Assembly: GCF_900177815.1 (NCBI RefSeq)
Contig: NZ_FXAZ01000008.1
Span: forward strand, 186,001-250,000
Length of the DNA: 64,000 nucleotides
Source: Paenibacillus aquistagni
Lineage (GTDB): Bacteria > Bacillota > Bacilli > Paenibacillales > Paenibacillaceae
Reading direction: 5' to 3'
In this document: positions 9,029 to 18,400 of the stretch, one piece after another
How the letters are laid out: the number at the start of each line of letters is the position of its first letter
How positions within the stretch are numbered: position 1 is the stretch's first letter
Notes under the pieces: model-generated
The model's database searches: none
Told to the model about the DNA's origin: nothing
Seen by the model: only the letters and a program-made list of their open reading frames with translations
Position numbers and translations under genes: made by a program

Positions 9029-9454
9029 TTGAAGTTAGAACAGTATATTGGTGTCATCGTTCACCGTACAGATCTAAAGCTATATCAGTATTATCAGAAG
9101 GTAGTTGACCCTTTCAATATCACCATAGATCAGTGGGAGATTCTCGTTATCCTGTGGGAAACGGAAGGGATTACACAAAAAGAGTTGGCTGAACGGCTTT
9201 ATAAAGATCAGGCGAATATTGCCCGCATGCTGTTCAAGCTTGAGCAGAAAGGCTTTATTCATCGTACGACCCATGAGAAGGATCGGCGTTCATTGCGCGT
9301 GTACTTGACTGCTGAGGGGCGTGATATCAAGGATAACATTCTCGAACCCTCTATTGAGGCGTATAACAAAACGATTGCTGGGCTGACAGAAGAAGAAGTT
9401 GAGAACTTCAGACGAACGCTTTCGATTATCTATAACAATGTAAAGGATCTGTAG
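9029..9454 (+). CDS. MarR-family transcriptional regulator
   Basis: A 141-residue winged-helix repressor. Residues about 33-100 hold the DNA-binding part (QWEILVILWETEGITQKELAERLYKDQANIARMLFKLEQKGFI) and the wing HEKDRRSLRVYLT; the flanking helices form the dimer interface. The TTG start at 9029 is chosen because GGAGG (9018-9022) is 6 bases before it; earlier in-frame codons would lie over the operator at 8986-8998. It is followed in the same direction by an MFS exporter and a glycosyltransferase, and the same operator motif flanks both promoters, so it very likely represses itself and the exporter and is released by a phenolic or antibiotic-like ligand (known for the family). Confidence 0.92.
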   Translation: MKLEQYIGVIVHRTDLKLYQYYQKVVDPFNITIDQWEILVILWETEGITQKELAERLYKDQANIARMLFKLEQKGFIHRTTHEKDRRSLRVYLTAEGRDIKDNILEPSIEAYNKTIAGLTEEEVENFRRTLSIIYNNVKDL

Positions 9455-9496
9455 CTCCCTAACCCGCTATTGGTCCTCCATTTTTATCGCCATATA

Positions 9497-9544
9497 GTTG
9501 TTATGACAATTACAGCTAAGACAACTACCGTTACGACAAGTATA
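9497..9544 (+). promoter_or_regulatory. Tandem MarR operators before the MFS gene
   Basis: GTTGTTATGACAA (9497-9509) is the exact reverse complement of the marR operator. A second, related copy (GTTACGACAAGTATA, ending at 9544) matches the inverted marR promoter/operator except for one or two bases. The pair lies just before the ribosome binding site of the MFS gene. Confidence 0.75.
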
Positions 9545-9554
9545 GTAGGAGGTC

Positions 9555-10976
9555 ATGATCACAGAAACCGTAAAACAAGGGATTTTCAGCACTCCATATC
9601 GCGCCTTAACCATCGGTATTATACTCGCGATCTCTACCGTTGCCTTTGAAGGATTGGCGATTACTACTGTTGCTCCGAATGTCGCACAGCAGCTGCAGGG
9701 TATCCATTTATATGGATGGATATTCAGCGCCTTTCTTTTATTTCAAATTATCGGAACCATCGTAATGGGCAAGCGGATTGATCAAAACGGCGTCTTCAAG
9801 AGCATCATCTGGTCATTTTCCCTTTTTGTGATTGGCATCATCATTGCGGCTCTATCGTTCCACATGCCTGTTCTTATTATAGGAAGGGCTTTTCAAGGAT
9901 TTGGGGCAGGCGCTCTGCTAACCTGTGTGTATTACTGCGTTGCTGTTCGTTACCCTGATTCTCTTCGAACCAAAATACTTGCTTCATTCTCGATGGCTTT
10001 CGTGCTGCCAGCGTTAATCGGCCCGTACATTGCTGGGCTAATCGCGGTTTATGTATCATGGAGACTTGTATTTCTAATCGTACTCCCCTTCATTGTCATC
10101 TCCTTAGGTTTAACACTTCCGACTTTTCGTTCCTTACAACAACCTGCATCTGCTACAACTAAAAAACGAAACAGCAAAGAAATTTATGCGATCATCCTTG
10201 CCATAGGCACAGGTGCTCTGCTAACTGGACTAGGCTGGATTCCCGATTGGAAAGGAATCATCCTTGCCATAGCAGGCATTCTGGTGATGGCACAGCCTTT
10301 GCGCAAGCTGCTTCCAGCAGGCACATTTTCGGCTGCCAGAGGCCTGCCTGCAACGATTGTGGCAAGAGGCATGTATGTTGCCTGCTACTTTGCCACAGAA
10401 AGCTTTGTCGTATTGGCCCTTGTTGAAGTGAAAGGCATCTCCGAACATCTGGCCGGACTAATCGTTGCGGCAGGAGCATTAAGCTGGTCAGGCGCGGCTT
10501 GGCTGCAAGCTGCTCTTGATTCCAGAGATCATGGAACGGGGAGAAAAAGAAGAATCCTCAGCGGAGTAGGTTTTATTATCGCAGGGGTTGCACTCATTAT
10601 CATCGCAATTGCTAGCTTAGGTGTTGGAGTCGGGATCGCGGTGCTGTCCCAGATCATTATAGGCTTTGGAGCAGGGCTGGCTAATCCAACGACAGCAGCG
10701 ATTGCTTTGCAGTATGCGGAGCCTGGGGAAGAAGGAGACGTGTCGGCCATTCTTCAATTTATCGATTCCTTTAGTATTGCACTAAGCATTGGGATTGGCG
10801 GAGCATTAGTCGCGATCAGCGAGACGTTTAACTGGGGTATTGGGACTGGAATTCTGATGGCGCTCTCTCTTCAACTGCTCTTTGCTCTCGTTAGCTTTAT
10901 CACGACCTTCCGTATTTCTAAAAAGGAGCAGGTCCACAACACTAGTCACACTAGTGCATCCAGCAGCATGTCCTAA
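9555..10976 (+). CDS. MFS multidrug-type exporter
   Basis: A 473-residue membrane transporter with 12-14 hydrophobic helices. The conserved motif A-like loop GKRIDQNGVFKSII follows helix 2, and GRAFQGFGAGALLTCVYYC in helix 4 carries the GR..QG.G pattern of drug:H+ antiporters. The C-terminal tail is short and polar. AGGAGG ends only 2 bases before the ATG, so the start may be suboptimal; no better start is visible. It lies between marR and a glycosyltransferase, with marR-type operators upstream. The likely role is export of a toxic small molecule, possibly one glycosylated by the next enzyme. Confidence 0.9.
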   Translation: MITETVKQGIFSTPYRALTIGIILAISTVAFEGLAITTVAPNVAQQLQGIHLYGWIFSAFLLFQIIGTIVMGKRIDQNGVFKSIIWSFSLFVIGIIIAALSFHMPVLIIGRAFQGFGAGALLTCVYYCVAVRYPDSLRTKILASFSMAFVLPALIGPYIAGLIAVYVSWRLVFLIVLPFIVISLGLTLPTFRSLQQPASATTKKRNSKEIYAIILAIGTGALLTGLGWIPDWKGIILAIAGILVMAQPLRKLLPAGTFSAARGLPATIVARGMYVACYFATESFVVLALVEVKGISEHLAGLIVAAGALSWSGAAWLQAALDSRDHGTGRKRRILSGVGFIIAGVALIIIAIASLGVGVGIAVLSQIIIGFGAGLANPTTAAIALQYAEPGEEGDVSAILQFIDSFSIALSIGIGGALVAISETFNWGIGTGILMALSLQLLFALVSFITTFRISKKEQVHNTSHTSASSSMS

Positions 10977-11039
10977 CACCACGTCAAGATAAAAGATGAA
11001 TGTCTAAATTTAATGCTATGAAAATGGAGGTTCGGTTCT

Positions 11040-12263
11040 ATGGCGCGTGTGTTAGTTGTGAATATTCCTGCTGAAGGGCATATTAATCCTACCTTGGGTT
11101 TAGTGAAGCAGTTAGTAGACTGCGGGGAACAAGTCGTCTATGTATGTACAGAAGAATATCGCGATAAAGTGCTTCAAACTGGCGCAGCGTTTCGTGCATA
11201 TCCTTTTCCTATGGACCCGTTCTCGCATGATCCGGACTTAAAGCCAGCTCCGTATAAGCACCCTTCGCAGTTTGCCGACATGGTCGTTCGTGGAATTATT
11301 CAGAAAATCATCCCCGAAGCATTAAAGGTTGCAGAACAGGACACTTATGATTATCTCATTTTTGATTCATTGATGGGCTGGGGAGGCACCATACTTGCAC
11401 AGAGATTGGGTATTCCTGCGGTATGTTCCATTGCTTCCTTTGCTTTTGTCGACCCGCTCGGCGCTGAGCAAGACTATTACGAGGATTTTGGCGGCAATGA
11501 CGCGAATCTATATGCGTCAACGATGGAGCTTGCACATCAATTAGCGAGACAATTTAATGTTCCCGTTCCTTCGATCCAGGAGCTCACCAAGCATGCTGGA
11601 CAGCTTAAGCTTGTATATACAAGTCGCTATTTGCAGCCAAAAGCGGATCAATTGGATGACAGCTTTCTTTTTACAGGGACTTCTGTTGTCCCCCGTCTGG
11701 ATGCCCCTCCATTTGATTTTGAGCCGCTTCTTGACCCGAACCGCAAGATCGTTTATATCTCCATGGGAACGATTTTGAACCGAGATTTAGCCTTCTATGA
11801 GCTGTGCTTTGCTGCATTCCAACAGCTCCCGTTTCAATTCATCTTATCTTCAGGAAGAGATACGGATATGACACCATTGGCAGCATACATTCCAGACAAC
11901 TTTATTGTGAGGCCCTACATTCCGCAGTTGGAGGTGCTTGAACGAGCCGATGCTTTTGTTACGCATGCGGGGATGAACAGTGTAAGCGAGGCTTTGTATT
12001 ATGATGTACCGATGGTTATGATTCCACTAACATCTGATCAGCCGCTTGTCTCTAATCGAGTGCAAGAGCTCGGTGCTGGGATTACACTCAAACCTAGCAC
12101 ACTTACGCCTGAGACCTTGAGAGATGCGCTGTTGCAAGTACTAAGTGATAGAAGCTACAAGGATCAAGCTTGCGTGATCGGAGAATCGTTGCGCCAGGCA
12201 GGCGGATACGTGCGAGCAGCGGACGCTATCATCCGAACTTTCTCCACCGTAGAGCAGAAATGA
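11040..12263 (+). CDS. Macrolide-type UDP-glycosyltransferase (GT1, YjiC-like)
   Basis: A 407-residue GT-B glycosyltransferase. The N-terminal acceptor half begins VLVVNIPAEGHINPTLGLVKQL, with the catalytic histidine in EGHINP. The C-terminal nucleotide-sugar half carries ISMGT, and the donor signature FVTHAGMNSVSEALYYDVPMV...PLTSDQPLVSNRV, ending with GAGITL. Enzymes of this family add glucose to macrolides, flavonoids or phenolics. GGAGG is 9 bases before the ATG. It follows the MFS gene by about 60 bases and probably shares its transcript, giving a modify-and-export cassette under MarR control. The acceptor is unknown. Confidence 0.9.
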   Translation: MARVLVVNIPAEGHINPTLGLVKQLVDCGEQVVYVCTEEYRDKVLQTGAAFRAYPFPMDPFSHDPDLKPAPYKHPSQFADMVVRGIIQKIIPEALKVAEQDTYDYLIFDSLMGWGGTILAQRLGIPAVCSIASFAFVDPLGAEQDYYEDFGGNDANLYASTMELAHQLARQFNVPVPSIQELTKHAGQLKLVYTSRYLQPKADQLDDSFLFTGTSVVPRLDAPPFDFEPLLDPNRKIVYISMGTILNRDLAFYELCFAAFQQLPFQFILSSGRDTDMTPLAAYIPDNFIVRPYIPQLEVLERADAFVTHAGMNSVSEALYYDVPMVMIPLTSDQPLVSNRVQELGAGITLKPSTLTPETLRDALLQVLSDRSYKDQACVIGESLRQAGGYVRAADAIIRTFSTVEQK

Positions 12264-12470
12264 GCAGCAGCTTTCACCTATTTTTAAAAATAGTATGCTC
12301 ATCGAGATGCTGCGCAATAGACTTGAGCGCATGCTTGTTAGCTTGAATTTTCAATAAATATAAAATGCTTTTTGCTGTTATCAAGCGCTGTTGCAATGAA
12401 TCTAGCTTGCACACAAATTGACTAACGTTGTGACAAGCTTACACAATAGAGGGTAGCAAGGAAATGCTGT

Positions 12471-12530
12471 GCTCCCCTTACGGTAGACAGGTGAAATAAT
12501 AGAACCTGCTGCTGTGAGGGGAGCTTATTC
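12471..12530. terminator. Nested hairpin between convergent genes
   Basis: Outer arms GCTCCCCT (12471-12478) and AGGGGAGC (12517-12524) enclose a second stem CAGGT/ACCTG; a T-rich tail follows on the plus strand. It is placed between the converging glycosyltransferase and ATPase genes and may terminate both. The remainder of 12264-12609 is AT-rich with nothing else recognisable. Confidence 0.5.
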
Positions 12531-12609
12531 ATATTCAAAAAAGTTCAGTGCTTGGTTCTACACTTTTCGGATGTGCTATTGTCTGCCTACTACATTCCGT
12601 CATGCTTGG

Positions 12610-13170
12610 TCAGCGCAAGCTCGACCTGATGAACGCAGCGCGCTCTTCGATGCTGCAGCGCGGAAGCTCGACTAATTCGTATCCCAGTTCGGTATAAACG
12701 GCCGCCATCGTGTCAAAGGTTCGGCAGGCTGTTTTTAGATCCTGCTTTCGTTCGGCATCCTGCCGATAGATGTCTGGCCAAGGCGGAGCGATAAAGACAC
12801 GTTTATTGTAGCGAAATAACTCGCCAGCACGCAGGATATGATCTGGAACCTCCACCCCTTCCAATCGAAGATACCCCATGACATCAGGCACACCTCGATC
12901 AAACAAGACGGGCGCGTTAATTCCTTGCTTCAGCTTTTGTAGCTCATGTTGGTATGAACGCATGTCCCAAGATAGCATCAGCTCTGCGAAGAGCATGCTG
13001 TCTTTCCACGGCAGAGCGGCGCCGCCAATCATCGTTTGCTCCTGAATGATGCTCCGTCCCGCTTCGACCGACCGCATGAAGCCTTGCTGCTCGAGATAAT
13101 CGATGAGCGTACTCTTTCCTGAGCCAGGGCCACCTGTGATGACATAAAAATGGTTCCCATCAAACGGCAT
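12610..13170 (-). CDS. P-loop ATPase/kinase-like protein (AAA_28-type)
   Basis: A 186-residue nucleotide-binding protein. The Walker A motif GGPGSGKST is at about 11-19 and FDRGVPDVMGYL (about 95-105) is the Walker B/DRG segment typical of small kinase-like P-loop proteins. A C-terminal Arg-rich helix (YRQDAERKQDLKTACRTFDTM) could be the lid. Comparable proteins are annotated as AAA family ATPases or putative nucleoside/NadR-like kinases. The start at 13170 is chosen because TAAGGAGG lies 5 bases upstream; the longer frame to 13287 would include a non-conserved leader. The substrate is unknown. Confidence 0.85.
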   Translation of the reverse strand: MPFDGNHFYVITGGPGSGKSTLIDYLEQQGFMRSVEAGRSIIQEQTMIGGAALPWKDSMLFAELMLSWDMRSYQHELQKLKQGINAPVLFDRGVPDVMGYLRLEGVEVPDHILRAGELFRYNKRVFIAPPWPDIYRQDAERKQDLKTACRTFDTMAAVYTELGYELVELPRCSIEERAAFIRSSLR

Positions 13171-13614
13171 ATATACCTCCTTAAATAGAGCATGGGTGGG
13201 CGAACTCGACCCATCTATAGATTCGTTGAACGCAGTATGAATAGAGTAGGTGTGGTTATTCTTCAAGTATGGTGAGAAAATAGGCATCCAAGGAGGGATA
13301 GAAGAGGATTGCAGCGGCGAGAGGCCACTATGAAGTGATTACATTCTATTCGTGCATTATATCATACCGTTGAAAAATGGCTTCAACCGTTCTCTTAAGT
13401 GTGCTAGAACAGTTCCAATCTGGCGAGTAGCAGAGATAAAAAAACAACGCAGCAAGTCCAACCAATGACGTCACTAATTTTCCGAAATCACGTGCATGAC
13501 CTAAGGAATAGCAACGTCTAACGGAAAAGTGTACAATGCAGGTAATACATATATTGGTAGAGTCAACATATATCCATCTTCCAAATAAAACACTCATGAT
13601 TAAGAGGTGTAGTA
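13171..13614. other. Divergent intergenic region before the stalk-domain gene
   Basis: A 444-base gap between divergent genes. A minus-strand frame of 83 codons (13346-13597) lies here but lacks a ribosome binding site and has no recognisable domain. GAGGTG at about 13603-13608 is the ribosome binding site for the next gene. Nothing else is seen. Confidence 0.4.
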
Positions 13615-14763
13615 ATGAAAGTAAACATGATCCTCGCAGTATTCACCGTTACATTGTTCCTAGCTTTTGGTTATACGGCACACGCGAATAATCTTCATGA
13701 CTATTATAATGATGTAACAGAAAATGACTTGAAAAATAGTATCATTCTGTCCCCTGAAAGTTCCATGGCATTTGTTAACGGACAGAAGAAATCAGCCGTT
13801 CAGCCTATTGTTAAAGATGGAAGAACATTAGTACCCCTTCGGTTTATCTCTGAAGGACTTGGTGCAAAGGTCGATTTTAATACAAAAACGCAGTCCATTA
13901 CGATCAAATACAACGATAAGACCATTCTCATGAAAATAGGAAAGAACCAGATTTCTATAAACGGTAAATCAAGCGAAATGGATGTGCCCGCAAGCATATA
14001 CAACAACTCAACGTATATTCCTTTAAGAGATATTGGCGAGGCATTGAATAAAAAAGTAGTCTATTTAAATCATGCAGAGATTCGATCCTATCCTTTGATT
14101 ATCATAAGGGACGTTAACGGAACAGCACTTGAGGATCTTAAATTTACCCGCATTTTTCAATTACTTTACCAAGGAAAGTCCATTGTCTATAGTGACCGTT
14201 TTATGGTTGTCATTAAAGAAAACGGTCAATTATTATTCAGCAATGATTTTAATTATTTTGAGCCTTTTAATTATCAGGAATTGATTGAGGATAAAAACTC
14301 GGTTCGTCTTGGAGATATATGGTTCAAAACAGATATGGGCCATTTTTATTTGGATTATGCTTATAACACTACACGGGAATTTATTTTATATCGTGTGGAT
14401 GGAGAAACGATTACAAGGGTAGCGATTGAAAAAGCACCGATTAAGGCGGTAAAAACCTATCAAAACGAGGTTTATTATTTGACGAGATATGAGCGTGGCA
14501 TACCCAATGCTCATGAAACAAGCAATTTAAAATCTGCAACGTTTAACAATGGACAATGGACTTCTGATTATTTAGGCAAGCCTGGATTCTATTATGGCTT
14601 TGACACATTAGGCGAGGTCTATGATTGGCCAATTACGAATAACGGCATCGTTGCATTTGGTTATCAACGCTTCGGCGATCTGAGCTCTGATGAGAGAAAA
14701 AAAACGTTCGGACTGTATAGAATCGAGCGGAAGGGACATCACCATGAGCTTGTAACCCCATAA
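13615..14763 (+). CDS. Secreted protein with copper-amine-oxidase-like N-terminal (stalk) domain
   Basis: A 382-residue exported protein. A signal peptide (residues 1-24, KVNMILAVFTVTLFLAFGYTAHA) is followed by the copper amine oxidase N-terminal-like domain at about 50-150: MAFVNGQ, then DGRTLVPLRFISEGLGAKVDF, ITIKY, and the second repeat STYIPLRDIGEALNKKVVYL. This domain is very common in Paenibacillus surface proteins and is not catalytic. The remaining 230 residues, rich in aromatic and Asn/Lys residues, have a beta-propeller-like look and no family I recognise. AT-richer than the genes on both sides. It is followed by a strong terminator, so it is monocistronic. Confidence 0.85.
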   Translation: MKVNMILAVFTVTLFLAFGYTAHANNLHDYYNDVTENDLKNSIILSPESSMAFVNGQKKSAVQPIVKDGRTLVPLRFISEGLGAKVDFNTKTQSITIKYNDKTILMKIGKNQISINGKSSEMDVPASIYNNSTYIPLRDIGEALNKKVVYLNHAEIRSYPLIIIRDVNGTALEDLKFTRIFQLLYQGKSIVYSDRFMVVIKENGQLLFSNDFNYFEPFNYQELIEDKNSVRLGDIWFKTDMGHFYLDYAYNTTREFILYRVDGETITRVAIEKAPIKAVKTYQNEVYYLTRYERGIPNAHETSNLKSATFNNGQWTSDYLGKPGFYYGFDTLGEVYDWPITNNGIVAFGYQRFGDLSSDERKKTFGLYRIERKGHHHELVTP

Positions 14764-14770
14764 CGCAATT

Positions 14771-14820
14771 GGCTAGTTGAAGTTCTTATTGTTTAGAACT
14801 TTAACTGGCCTTTGTTTTTA
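14771..14820 (+). terminator. Strong terminator after the stalk-domain gene
   Basis: A 16-base-pair stem (arms 14771-14786 and 14795-14810, two G-T pairs) with an 8-base loop is followed by a T-rich tract, directly after the stop codon. Confidence 0.9.
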
Positions 14821-14952
14821 TCCAAAAGATTTAGGATTCTATTCCGTAATTAACCCTACTCCTCCACCTTGGTTTAAAGTAGGCTTTTACCCCTATAGCT
14901 CGATCATGAGAATAAAGCTATTTATCAGACGATTCGACCAATTTCTCACTTA

Positions 14953-15341
14953 TCATTGCTGCCTCATAATTTTCAGCAGGGGCAACAATCCGTTGAAATT
15001 AATGTCCATCAATTTATAGGTCTTTGTGAATTCAAAAGTTCCTATTTCAATATTTCCGGAGAATTTCTTAGAACGGAACAAGGGATCCGTAAGAGTCCCT
15101 TCGATTTTAATTGTTGTCTTACAGCTGATGATGACGGCTCACCCGGTTTGTATTGGATTGCAGGATAAGTAATATTGATTTCTTTAGGATAAGAGTAAAA
15201 AAAAGTATATTTTACACGGTTTACAACTGATTTTCGTTGAGCAGAAGGATTTACAAATGCATCAACTGCTAATCCAGTATCACCATAACCTGCAGGAACT
15301 GAATTTATCACTATAGTCCTGACTTGATATACTCCTTTCAT
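14953..15341 (-). pseudogene. Frameshifted small gene remnant, unknown function
   Basis: On the minus strand one frame encodes a coding-like stretch (TIVINSVPAGYGDTGLAVDAFVNPS...KEINITYPAIQYKPGEPSSS) up to about 15,130. A second frame then continues in the same style (CKTTIKIEGTLTDPLFRSKKFSGNIE..., KLMDINFNGLLP) to a stop at 14953. Joining the two across a one-base shift near 15,120-15,135 gives one continuous protein of about 130 residues. There is no good ribosome binding site, and the part upstream of 15341 overlaps the pmxE terminator. A decayed gene is the best reading; no domain is recognised. Either frame alone could be chance. Confidence 0.4.
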
Positions 15342-15344
15342 TTG

Positions 15345-15399
15345 AAAAACACCCGGCAGGATGCGTGCCGAGAGAAATACGGCATACATCCAAGCCGGG
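15345..15399 (-). terminator. Terminator of the pmx operon (after pmxE)
   Basis: Outer arms CCCGGC/GCCGGG (15394-15399 and 15352-15357) extend inward through GGATG/CATCC and TGCCG/CGGCA segments with small bulges, and are followed on the minus strand by a T-run (15345-15349). It lies 8 bases after the pmxE stop codon. Confidence 0.85.
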
Positions 15400-15406
15400 T
15401 AAGGGA

Positions 15407-18400
15407 TTAGAAAATAATATCAATGGCCTCTAGCACATCTTGCTCCTGCTCGGCTTGCCCGTTCAGGGAAATATCCTTCAACAGCACCGAAGGCTGTTCG
15501 CAAATCTGGGTGATGATCACGAGCAGGTCCTGAACGAAATTGTCGATCAGATTGCGCGTAAACAACTTGGTCGCATATTCAAACTGCCCGTTCATTCCCT
15601 CATCCAGCATCGAAATAACCAAGGTCAGATCAAATTGGGAAACCGTATGCGTTTCCGGATAAGATTCGATCTGGATATCCCCGAAGCTTTGAACGTTATC
15701 TTCCTTCGTTTCCAGAGCAAACATAACATCAAATAAAGGATTGCGGCTTTGATCTCGTGGAACTTGCAGCTTTTTCACAAGCTCCTCGAACGGATAATCC
15801 TGGTGGTCGTAGGCCCCCAGCATCGTTTCTTTGACTTCGTTCAGGTAAGCGTGGAACGTCTTCTCCCCGGACGGATAATGGCGAATCGCCAACGTGTTGA
15901 CAAACATTCCGATGAGCGGCTCCAGATCGGCATGTGTGCGGCCCGAAACCGGCGTGCCTACAATGAAGTCTTCTTGTCCCGAGTACTTGCTGAGCAGGAT
16001 GGAATAGACCGCGGATAACACCATATAAAGGGTGGCACCGTTCTCATCGGCGATGCGCTGCAAGCTGTCGGTCATCTGCTTGTCGATGCTGAAAGGCAGC
16101 ACATCTCCCTCAAAGCTGCGAACGGCAGGTCTGACAAAGTCCGTAGGCAGTTCAAGCGTCGGCAGCTTTCCTTCCAACACGTCCAGCCAGTAGGCTTCCT
16201 GACGTTTCAGTTGTTCTTTTACAGGTTCGGACTGCTGCCAAGCAGCGAATTCCTTGTATTGAATCCGAAGCGGTTCCAGTGTCTCGCCGTTATACAGACG
16301 CAGCAGCTCTTCGACGAAGATGCCCATCGACATGCCATCCGTGACGATATGATGAATGTCCAGCATGAGCAGATGCCGTTCCACTCCCCATTCGACTAAG
16401 CCCACACGCAACAGCGGCGGCCGCTCCAAATCAAAGACGCGCACAAAGCCGTCTGCGATGCTCTTCGTTTCACTTTCCGTCGCTTTCGCATACTCCACGG
16501 CAAACTTCAAATCCGGATAAATCCGTTGTACCGGTTCGCCGTCGACCATTTCGAAGCCGGTTCGCAAAATTTCGTGACGAGCGATTAATCCTTTGAGCGC
16601 CGCCTCGAATTGATTCCTTTCCAAGCGCCCGACGAGAACCGTCATGCCGGACATGTTGTAGCTAAGCTCGGCGCCTTCCAACTGCTGCTGGATGTACAGC
16701 CGTTTTTGCACGGAGGAAAGCGGATAATAATCCCTCTTATCCACAACCGGAATGGAAAGGTGTTCCTGCCGCTCCAATTGGCTGATCGCTTCGGCCATCG
16801 CTTCGATGGTCGAGTGCCGGAATACATCGCGCAGCGGCAAGTCCACGCTCAGCTCCTTGTGCACCTTGCTGACCAGCGTCGTCGCCCGCAGGGAGTGACC
16901 GCCGAGGTCGAAGAAGTTGTCCGTCACGCCAATCGTGACCGGCCCGAGCACGTCCTGCCAGATGGCGACCAGTTTCGCCTCCAGTTCGGTGCGCGGCGCC
17001 ACGTATTCGCGGCCTCCGCCTGCTCCCCCTTCCGGCGCCGGCAGCGCCTTCCGGTCAATCTTTCCGTTCGGCGTCAGAGGCAGGCGCTCCAGCTCCACGA
17101 AGTACGACGGAATCATGTAACCCGGCAGCTCACTGGAGATCGCCCGTTTCAGGTCTGCCACCGTCAGTTCGCCATCCGTTGTGTAGTACGCGCACAGCAC
17201 CTTCTGCCCGTTCGCGTCACTTCGAACCAGCACCACCGCTTCGCGCACGCCTTCCACCCGCATCAGCTGCGACTCGATCTCGCCCGTCTCAATCCGGTAC
17301 CCCCGGATTTTCGCCTGGTTGTCGATCCGGCCGATGAAGTCCACGTTCCCGTCCTCCATCCACCGCGCCAAATCCCCCGTGCGGTATAGCCGTTCGCCCG
17401 TAGTGAACGGGCTGTCTACGAACTTCTCTTCCGTCAGCTCCGGACGATTCAAGTATCCGCGCGCTACGCCGACTCCGCCGATGACCAGCTCGCCCAGCAC
17501 TCCGGCTGGCACCGGGTTCAGATACGCATCCACGATGTAGAACTTCGCATTCAGCCACGCTTTGCCAATCGGCACATGGCCGGTCTGCGGCAGCTTCATC
17601 AACTCCTCGTCATAGAAGCTGGAGTCGATCGCCGCTTCCGTCACGCCGTAGGCGTTGATGATTCGGAATAACGAGCCAAACCGTTCCTGCAAAGTCCGGT
17701 AATCCGCCACGCTGCAGCTGTCCGAGCTTGTGATTAACAGCTCCATCCAGCTCATATCCAGCCCCTGCTCATGCACATACTCCATGAACGGCACGATCAG
17801 CGCCGGCGTCGATTCGAAGATGGTGACCCGTTCCCGCTCCATCCAGTAATGAAGACGAGAAGGATCGATACGGTCGTCCTTCGGCACAATGACCATCGTG
17901 CCTCCGTTGTACAGCGTGCGCGCGATGTCGCCCACGAACACGTCAAACGAGAAGCTCGCGAGCTGCAGCAGCCGCACTGGGAACTGATCCAACCGATATT
18001 CCCGCCGGTAGCCCGCCGCCGTGTTCACCAGGCTGCGATGCTCGATCATTACGCCCTTCGGCTTGCCCGTCGTTCCCGACGTATAGATCACGTATGCCAG
18101 ATCCTCTGGACGAGCTTCATGGAAGCTATCCTTGCCGACAGCATTCGGATGGCTTTCATCACCGTCGTTGACAGCACCTGTCAGTTTGCCGGAGACCATA
18201 CCGGAAACCATATCAGAGCCACTTGGGGCATCCTTCGGCTTCACGGAGATCATCCCCGATAGCTTGTCGGAACCCATCGGCGCATTCGTCTGCTCCTCGG
18301 AGACGATGCCGGATAGCTTATCGGAGCCCATCCGCACAGTCGTCCGCTCCTCACTGTACGACGCTTCGTCGTCGAGGTAGAGCACAGTCGCCAGCGCCAG

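Noticed and set aside
13346-13597. 83-codon minus-strand frame
   Set aside because: No ribosome binding site, no recognised domain, mixed composition; may be chance or a remnant.
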